This document shows positions 12,405-13,544 of a DNA stretch of 13,544 nucleotides, in pieces. Source of the stretch: an uncultured Paraburkholderia sp. (lineage in GTDB: Bacteria > Pseudomonadota > Gammaproteobacteria > Burkholderiales > Burkholderiaceae); NCBI GenBank assembly GCA_937917025.1, contig CALFSF010000466.1, forward strand, positions 1 to 13,544. The letters run 5' to 3'. The notes beneath the pieces are model-generated. The model made no database searches and was not told the DNA's origin. It was given only the letters and a program-made list of their open reading frames with translations. The translations under genes were made by a program, and so were the position numbers. Positions within the stretch are counted from its first letter, which is position 1, and each line of letters opens with the position of its first letter.

Positions 12405-12860
12405 ACACTCGATACGTTCTCGCAAAAAATCCTGCGCCTCTTGCAGCTCGACGCACGCCGTTCCGTGCAGGAAATCTCCGATCAGGTCGGGCTTTCGAGC
12501 ACGCCGTGCTGGCGCCGGATCAAGGATATGGAACAGTCCGGCGTGATCCAGCGGTACACCGCGCTACTCGATCGCGAAAAACTCGGCCTGCACGTCTGCG
12601 CGCTCGCGCATATCCATCTCACGCGTCACACGGAAGGCGGCGTCGAACAGTTCGAGCGTGAGATCGCGACGTGCCCCGAAGTCACCGAGTGCTACAGCAC
12701 AACCGGCGAATCCGACTACATCCTTAAAATCGTGGCGCCCGATATCAAGGCGTACGACGCGTTTCTGCATGAGCGCATCTTCAAGATTCCGGCCGTCGCG
12801 CAGGTGCGCACGAGCGTCGTGTTGCGCGAAATCAAGTTCGATACGCAATTGCCGCTTTAA
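12402..12860 (+). CDS. Lrp/AsnC-family transcriptional regulator
   Basis: A feast/famine-type DNA-binding protein of 152 aa, usually octameric and responsive to an amino acid. The N-terminal winged helix-turn-helix (about 4-60) reads FSQKILRLLQLDARRSVQEI, SDQVGLSSTPCWRRIKDME, then GVIQRYTALLD. The C-terminal RAM/effector domain (about 66-140) has LAHIHLTRHTEGGVEQFE, CPEVTECYSTTGESDYILKI and RTSVVLREIKFDT. The start is TTG at 12402, set by the GGAGG five bases upstream; in homologues the protein also begins a few residues before this DTFSQKIL-like helix. The open frame back to 12333 has no ribosome site. No target or amino-acid enzyme gene is adjacent, so the regulon is unknown. Confidence 0.95.
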   Translation: MTLDTFSQKILRLLQLDARRSVQEISDQVGLSSTPCWRRIKDMEQSGVIQRYTALLDREKLGLHVCALAHIHLTRHTEGGVEQFEREIATCPEVTECYSTTGESDYILKIVAPDIKAYDAFLHERIFKIPAVAQVRTSVVLREIKFDTQLPL

Positions 12861-12913
12861 ACACACGTCGACCATCGCGCCACTGAACGGATCCGCGCAT
12901 TGCGATGCGCGCC

Positions 12914-12945
12914 TGACTCATGCGCGGCCCGGCCGGCATGGGTCA
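12914..12945. terminator. Hairpin between convergent Lrp-family and CDF genes
   Basis: TGACTCATGC (12914-12923) pairs with GCATGGGTCA (12936-12945) with one T-G pair around a GC-rich 12-nt loop. A second small hairpin, GCGCAT/ATGCGC, lies at 12895-12910. No long T run; probable bidirectional terminator. Confidence 0.45.
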
Positions 12946-12955
12946 GTTTGACGGG

Positions 12956-13544
12956 TCACTGCGCGTCGTGGCGCTCGTGTTCGAGACGTTGCGCGTCCTG
13001 CGCTTCCCGTTCATCCGCGCCAGCCGAAGCACCCGATGGCGCCGCGGACGCATCGACCGCTGTCAGCGCCCGCGCGACGCTCAACCTGCGCGCGCCGAGC
13101 CTGCGCTTCAGGCCGGCCAGATCGAGCGACCCCGCAAGCTCGACACCCTCCAACGCATGACCGTCACCGGTAACGGGTGGCAGTGTCACCTCGACGTCGA
13201 GACCTGTGCTGAGATAGTGAAGATTGATCGCCTGCGGCTTCATCTGATGCGCCGCGAACGCCGCTTCGATCTCGGTGACGATCCGCGCGCGCGGCGGCAG
13301 ATTGACGGGCGGCCTCGCGAGCGCATCGTTTTCGGGATCGACGTGAATCAGCGCATCGAGCACGCGCTGGTCTTTCAGCACCCGGATGCGCGCCGATTCA
13401 GCGATGTAATGCCCTTCCGAAACCGAAATGCCCGGATCGACCAGAATGTGCGCGTCGACGAGCGCGAAATCGCCCATCTTGCGTGTGCGCAGTTCGTGCA
13501 CGTCACGCACGCCTGGCGTGGCCATCAGGAGCGCGCGCACGTCG
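12956..13544 (-). CDS. Cation diffusion facilitator transporter, C-terminal part only
   Basis: This is the cytoplasmic C-terminal part of a CDF-family divalent-metal efflux protein (Zn/Fe/Co type). About 196 codons are present; the membrane domain lies beyond the window end. The dimerisation (ZT_dimer) domain is clear: MATPGVRDVHELRTRKMGDF, ALVDAHILVDPGISVSEGH, then a basic helix and VLDALIHVDPEND. Instead of ending there, the protein runs on for about 125 residues: a second small alpha/beta unit (IVTEIEAAFAAHQMKPQAINLHYL, in pieces, then GLDVEVTLPP), which may be a degenerate repeat of the first, and a hydrophilic tail rich in Ala, Asp, Glu and His ending EHERHDAQ. The metal cannot be told from this fragment. 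Confidence 0.88.
   Translation of the reverse strand, partial: DVRALLMATPGVRDVHELRTRKMGDFALVDAHILVDPGISVSEGHYIAESARIRVLKDQRVLDALIHVDPENDALARPPVNLPPRARIVTEIEAAFAAHQMKPQAINLHYLSTGLDVEVTLPPVTGDGHALEGVELAGSLDLAGLKRRLGARRLSVARALTAVDASAAPSGASAGADEREAQDAQRLEHERHDAQ

Overview
The window looks like ordinary chromosomal DNA of a GC-rich betaproteobacterium of the Burkholderia group (Burkholderia, Paraburkholderia or Caballeronia). The pointers are strong G/C bias at third codon positions, the divergent rsmI / yraN-SIS-BON lipoprotein block, a small DUF6900-type protein and a beta-class glutathione transferase. The genus is inferred from remembered protein families, not from a database search.

Left part (1-4640). 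A pyrimidine permease of the RutG/UraA family on the minus strand is cut by the window start. Next is a TetR-family repressor (minus) diverging from a beta-class glutathione S-transferase (plus), with a TTTTGT...ACAAAA palindrome over the promoter between them. A complete methyl-accepting chemotaxis protein (minus) follows, with a possible sigma-28 promoter. Between it and the next gene, a strong plus-strand terminator at 4576-4612 has no coding gene upstream on its strand, which suggests a small RNA.

Middle part (4641-6350). A DUF2239 protein (minus) has a perfect -10 box flanked by two ACCCGG[G/A]T sites. A patch of very small minus-strand ORFs with weaker GC3 follows. One is a clear DUF6900-type gene whose ATG overlaps the stop of an uncharacterised 88-codon ORF. 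The patch lies on the 3' side of a tRNA-Ala(CGC) gene that has its own promoter and terminator.

Envelope/housekeeping block (6400-9732). yraN, a SIS-domain protein (DiaA/GmhA-like), a double-BON lipoprotein (DolP/YraP-like) and a small c-type cytochrome lie in this order on the minus strand. rsmI (16S rRNA 2'-O-methyltransferase) diverges from yraN. This is the E. coli yraL/yraN-yraO-yraP arrangement without lpoA and with a cytochrome added.

Right part (9800-13544). rlpA (minus) is followed by about 620 bases without a convincing gene, in which nested inverted repeats form a 159-nt structure resembling 6S RNA in layout. Then come ycbL-like metallo-hydrolase and DEDDh exonuclease genes with overlapping stop and start, an Lrp/AsnC regulator using a TTG start, and, convergent to it, the C-terminal part of a cation diffusion facilitator running off the end.

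I see no CRISPR array, insertion sequence, prophage or obvious defence system. The most interesting unexplained pieces are the two possible non-coding RNAs and the small-gene patch beside the tRNA.
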